DNA from: Physocladia obscura
Lineage: Eukaryota > Chytridiomycota > Chytridiomycetes > Chytridiales > Chytriomycetaceae
Length of the DNA: 10,744 nucleotides
Assembly (NCBI GenBank): GCA_027596945.1
Contig: JADGJH010001306.1
Span: 1 to 10,744, forward strand
Direction of reading: 5' to 3'
The notes under the pieces were generated by a model. That model saw only the letters and a program-made list of their open reading frames with translations, searched no databases and was not told the origin of the DNA. The first letter of the stretch is position 1. Each line of letters starts with the position of its first letter. Position numbers and translations under genes: made by a program. Positions 10,001-10,744 of this stretch are shown in pieces.

Positions 10001-10744
10001 ACCTAATTCTCGAATCCTTTGCGGAAAACCTCTCTTCAACACGACCGTTTTTATCTTTGACAAGGAAATGATAAATGTTCCAAATGGTGTCAGAGGGGAA
10101 GTATATGTTGGGGGAATATCTGTTGCAAACGGCTACTTGAATTCTGCGGCCGAAGAAAAACTGCGCTTCATACCTGATCCTTTCACTGCAGGGGAATATA
10201 TTTTCAAAACCGGAGATCAGGTGAATTTTCCATCAATTATATTATTAGATGAAATTCTCACTTTTGAAATAACAGGGACGCTTGTTAGCAAATGGTGAGC
10301 TTGAACTGTTCGGACGCCAGGATAATCAAGTCAAATTCCACGGATATAGAATCGAACTTGATGAAATTGACAAGGCAATTCAGGCTTTTACTGATATAAG
10401 AGGCGCAGTTTCAATGGTCAAGTCCAAGGCAACCATGGAAAATAAGTCTCATATTCAAATACTAGTGAGCTACATTTCATCGCTGAATGCTGAAGAGTCA
10501 GAGCTTAGAAACTTTCTTTCTCGTAAACTTCCGCATTACATGATTCCATCCCAATTCATATTTATGAAGGAATTACCTGTCAATAGCAATGGAAAAGTCG
10601 ATAGAGCAAGGCTTAAACGTTTGGCGCTGCCTGAAACTGCTTACTATGGTGTTATTCTGACAGAACGCGAACAGATTTTGGCGAATATCTGGCTGAAAGT
10701 TCTGGTGAGCAATGAATCAATTGGGTCTGATTCGTCATTTTTTG
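121..10744 (+). CDS. Multimodular nonribosomal peptide synthetase, internal part of a spliced eukaryotic gene (partial at both ends)
   Basis: One protein assembled from 12 exons: 121-553, 610-2269, 2324-2940, 2995-3816, 3871-4863, 4919-5469, 5532-5914, 5980-6095, 6152-8515, 8575-9874, 9924-10220 and 10276-10744. These sum to 10,005 nt and read through without a stop. The first two bases complete a codon begun in an upstream exon, and the last base begins a codon cut by the window end. Domain order is C(partial)-A-T-C-A-T-E-C-A-T(partial), so the enzyme builds a peptide on phosphopantetheine arms without a ribosome. Every junction was chosen because it has GT/AG ends, keeps the frame and restores a conserved NRPS motif; for example the split SGSTG of A2 is rejoined across 4864-4918. 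All catalytic motifs that are visible look intact, so the gene appears functional. The final product is unknown. No thioesterase, terminal condensation or reductase domain falls inside the window, so the release mechanism cannot be read here. Confidence 0.95.
554..609 (+). other. Intron, 56 nt, phase 2
   Basis: Donor GTATGT, acceptor AATTAG. Splicing joins AG|A to give Arg and rebuilds V-E-R-L-V-G-N-L of C1. The same site carries an intron of the same phase in C2 (3817) and C3 (8516). Reading through would meet a stop at 570-572. Confidence 0.93.
1258..1803 (+). repeat. 546-bp exact direct repeat inside A1 (copy 1)
   Basis: Every base matches 9184-9729 (constant offset 7,926), by line-by-line comparison. 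The block begins just after a C/T mismatch at 1257/9183 and ends before an A/G mismatch at 1804/9730. The 57 bases immediately upstream (1201-1257 against 9127-9183) align without gaps but show 23 mismatches. The downstream flank differs in bases and by a 15-bp length change before the shared H-I-T-P-T motif. The block encodes the large N-terminal subdomain of the adenylation fold, from the ANRLRNAG helix through the phosphate loop to the VLRG strand. It carries pocket positions 235, 236 and 239 but not 278-331. It is entirely exonic in both copies. Confidence 0.97.
2270..2323 (+). other. Intron, 54 nt, phase 0
   Basis: Donor GTTTGT, acceptor ATAATAG, with a branch-like TATTAAT upstream. It splits core motif 7 of A1: T-G-D-E | V-R-F-L-P-N. 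It contains an in-frame stop at 2279-2281. A3 has an intron at the equivalent place (10221) and A2 does not. Confidence 0.93.
2684..2890 (+). other. Thiolation (peptidyl carrier) domain T1
   Basis: It carries the amino acid activated by A1 on a 4'-phosphopantetheine arm. The helical start L-V-E-I-W-Q-A-L-L is followed by S-S-F-F-E-C-G-G-D-S-L; the serine that would take the arm is encoded at 2789-2791. The residue before GGDS is Cys where Leu is most common, a mild variation. A short linker (V-F-V-T-P-W-L-K-T-L) ends the domain. No intron interrupts it, unlike T2. Confidence 0.93.
2941..2994 (+). other. Intron, 54 nt, phase 2
   Basis: Donor GTTTGT, acceptor AATACAG. It lies in the linker between T1 and C2. 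Two other GT sites nearby (2936 and 2945) were tested; both put the next exon in a frame that stops soon after, so 2941 is the only nearby donor that keeps the frame. Joined codon AG|T is Ser. Confidence 0.88.
3030..4370 (+). other. Condensation domain C2 (module 2)
   Basis: It forms the peptide bond between the chain on T1 and the amino acid on T2. It opens with S-P-V-D-I-Y-P-C-T-P-L-Q-E-A-M-L (from about 3035), has R-N-D-I-L-R-T-S-F (near 3194) and the catalytic H-H-A-L-Y-D-G-W-S at 3401-3427, intact with both His and Asp. Later motifs are W-A-L-T-L-R-K-Y (near 3722), V-I-F-G-Q-V-L-A-S-R-D, and, after an intron, L-V-G-P-T-V-N-T-V-P-C-R (3872-3907). L-F-N-T-L-F-V-F-E-K-L near 4045 closes the C-terminal lobe. 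As T1 has no epimerase after it, C2 would be expected to take an L-configured donor residue. Confidence 0.94.
3817..3870 (+). other. Intron, 54 nt, phase 2
   Basis: Donor GTAAGA, acceptor ATTGTAG. Joins TT|T (Phe) to give E-A-E-F-L-V-G-P-T. This is the C2 counterpart of the introns at 554 and 8516. The frame stops at once if it is retained. Confidence 0.93.
4864..4918 (+). other. Intron, 55 nt, phase 2
   Basis: Donor GTTTAT, acceptor TTTTTTTGCAG after a T tract. It interrupts the ATP-binding loop of A2: I-I-Y-T-S | G-S-T-G-R-P-K-G, where the joined codon AG|T is the Ser. Neither A1 nor A3 has an intron here. Splicing this intron is essential for an active A2. Confidence 0.95.
5470..5531 (+). 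other. Intron, 62 nt, phase 1
   Basis: Donor GTGAGA, branch-like TATTAAC, acceptor TTTTCAG. Joins G|GA (Gly) to give V-A-N-G-Y-K-N-L in A2. No counterpart in A1 or A3, where the N-G-Y-L-N motif is uninterrupted. Confidence 0.93.
5915..5979 (+). other. Intron, 65 nt, phase 0
   Basis: Donor GTGAAG, a branch-like GCTGAT, then a long pyrimidine tract and acceptor TTTCAG. It follows directly after the catalytic lysine codon of A2 (N-G-K | A-D-I-L). It is the longest complete intron in the window and has no counterpart in A1 or A3. Confidence 0.92.
6031..6305 (+). other. Thiolation (peptidyl carrier) domain T2
   Basis: It carries the second residue for condensation and then epimerization. L-A-E-I-W-S-D-I-L-G-V is encoded before the intron at 6096 and S-F-F-A-L-G-G-D-S-I-S after it; the arm-bearing Ser is at 6195-6197. 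The GGDSI form of the motif is the one typically seen in carrier domains that feed an epimerization domain, in agreement with the E domain that follows. The exon carrying the first half (5980-6095) is only 116 nt, the shortest complete exon here. Confidence 0.93.
6096..6151 (+). other. Intron, 56 nt, phase 2
   Basis: Donor GTTTGT, branch-like TATTAAT, acceptor AATACAG. Splits T2 between G-V-S-L and S-E-I-R-S-D; joined codon AG|T is Ser. T1 and the visible part of T3 have no intron at this place. Confidence 0.93.
6345..7625 (+). other. Epimerization domain E (module 2)
   Basis: It converts the L-aminoacyl or peptidyl residue on T2 to an L/D mixture, from which the next C domain takes the D form. 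It is told apart from a condensation domain by its own motif set: L-S-P-I-Q-R-K-F-F at the start (LSPIQ 6366-6380), H-H-L-V-V-D-V-V-S-W (6729-6758) with the SW ending rather than DGWS, E-G-H-G-R (7101-7115), R-T-V-G-W-F-T-C-V-Y-P (7146-7178) and F-N-Y-I-P (7332-7346). The second His and the Glu of EGHGR, normally the catalytic pair, are both present. No intron interrupts the domain, which sits in the 2,364-nt exon shared with part of T2 and most of C3. An active E domain is inferred. Confidence 0.93.
7683..9050 (+). other. Condensation domain C3 (module 3)
   Basis: It joins the chain on T2 to the amino acid on T3. It starts with V-D-I-Y-P-A-T-A-L-Q-Q-I-F (from 7692), has T-H-D-I-L-R-T-V-F (near 7842) and an intact H-H-S-V-V-D-G-W-S at 8094-8120. 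Then come W-A-L-T-L-K-F-F (near 8430), V-F-G-S-V-V-S-G-R-D, and, after the intron at 8516, V-A-G-V-M-I-N-T-I-P-V-P. F-E-T-L-F-V-F-Q-N-L near 8740 closes the C-terminal lobe. Directly after an E domain it is expected to prefer a D-configured donor (the DCL type of bacterial enzymes). That subtype cannot be proved by eye in a fungal sequence. Confidence 0.94.
8516..8574 (+). other. Intron, 59 nt, phase 2
   Basis: Donor GTGATT, long T tract, acceptor GTAG. Joins AG|T (Ser) in C3 before V-A-G-V-M-I-N-T. Third member of the conserved set of C-domain introns (554, 3817, 8516). A stop occurs at the junction (TGA 8517-8519) if it is retained. Confidence 0.94.
9184..9729 (+). repeat. 546-bp exact direct repeat inside A3 (copy 2)
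   Basis: Identical at every base to 1258-1803, same strand and same reading phase relative to the protein. Its edges match the copy-1 edges: mismatches at 9183 and 9730 and clearly diverged sequence beyond. Because third codon positions are also identical, protein-level selection cannot explain it. The two copies have a recent common origin. Confidence 0.97.
9875..9923 (+). other. Intron, 49 nt, phase 0
   Basis: Donor GTTTTT, branch-like TTACTGA, acceptor TTCACAG. The shortest intron here; it joins L-A-D-K | W-A-H-R-V in A3. The equivalent point in A1 (L-A-K-K-W-A-G) is uninterrupted. The frame stops at 9896-9898 if it is retained. Confidence 0.93.
10221..10275 (+). other. Intron, 55 nt, phase 0
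   Basis: Donor GTGAAT, acceptor ATAACAG. Joins K-T-G-D-Q | G-R-L-L-A-N-G in core motif 7 of A3. Same site and same phase as the A1 intron at 2270. Confidence 0.93.
10660..10744 (+). other. Thiolation (peptidyl carrier) domain T3, cut by the window end
   Basis: The start of a carrier domain: T-E-R-E-Q-I-L-A-N-I-W-L-K-V-L, then S-D-S-S-F-F at the last codons. The window ends just before the expected GGxS motif, so the phosphopantetheine serine is not seen. The spacing from IW to SFF is within one residue of T1. A possible donor GTGAGC at 10705 is probably not used, since reading through gives the expected domain. Confidence 0.85.

Larger units (their letters stand above)
9071..10620 (+). other. 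Adenylation domain A3 (module 3)
   Basis: It activates the third residue. Motifs: V-F-T-S-G-S-T-G-I-P-K-G (9527-9562), G-F-D-A-A-Q-G-E (D235 at 9668-9670), N-L-Y-G-P-T-E (9948-9968), G-E-V-Y-V-G-G-I-S-V-A-N-G-Y, K-T-G-D-Q | G-R-L-L across the intron at 10221, G-R-Q-D-N-Q-V-K-F-H-G-Y-R-I-E and N-G-K-V-D-R (10588-10605). By-eye pocket residues are D235 A236 G239 H278 F299 G301 L322 C330 F331 K517, the same as A1, so A1 and A3 probably activate the same amino acid. About a third of the domain (9184-9729) is identical in DNA to A1. The rest has diverged and has an extra intron at 9875 that A1 lacks. Confidence 0.95.

Noticed and set aside
39..10298. Several consecutive plus-strand NRPS open frames read as separate bacterial genes or as a frameshifted pseudogene
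   Set aside because: Every break coincides with a 49-65 nt GT...AG segment whose removal keeps the frame and rebuilds a conserved motif. The apparent starts are internal TTG, GTG or ATG codons without ribosome binding sites.
10705..10710. Possible donor GTGAGC in T3, and a similar GTGAGC at 10296
   Set aside because: Reading through both sites gives normal A3 and T3 sequence with the usual motif spacing.

Overview
The window lies inside one very large plus-strand gene for a multimodular nonribosomal peptide synthetase (NRPS). The open frames along the strand are not separate genes. They are exons of one reading frame, separated by short GT...AG introns (11 complete, 49-65 nt each, plus the tail of one entering from the left). 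With these introns removed, positions 121-10744 read as one frame of about 3,335 codons with no stop. Neither the start codon nor the stop codon is in the window.

Organism: eukaryote, because of the spliceosomal introns. It is most likely a fungus, judging by the dense, very short introns, the T-rich tracts before some acceptors, and the NRPS with HHxxxDGWS condensation domains. The AT-rich introns and loose donor and branch signals may suggest an early-diverging fungus, but this is inference only.

Layout: C1 (C-terminal part, 121-~1090), A1 (~1130-2640), T1 (~2684-2890), C2 (~3030-4370), A2 (~4400-5985), T2 (~6031-6305), epimerization domain E (~6345-7625), C3 (~7683-9050), A3 (~9071-10620), T3 (starts ~10660, cut by the window end). 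This gives (C)-A-T / C-A-T-E / C-A-T. Module 1 loads one amino acid, module 2 adds a second and epimerizes it to the D form, and module 3 adds a third. The binding-pocket residues read by eye are the same in A1 and A3 and different in A2, so this stretch of product would be X - D-Y - X.

Main observation: A1 and A3 share a 546-bp block (1258-1803 and 9184-9729) that is identical at every base, synonymous sites included. It sits inside flanks that have diverged strongly. This looks like recent gene conversion or internal recombination inside the adenylation domain, unless it is an assembly artefact. Intron positions shared among modules also support growth of the gene by duplication of an intron-bearing module.

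No other gene, RNA gene, mobile element, promoter, terminator or CRISPR array was found.
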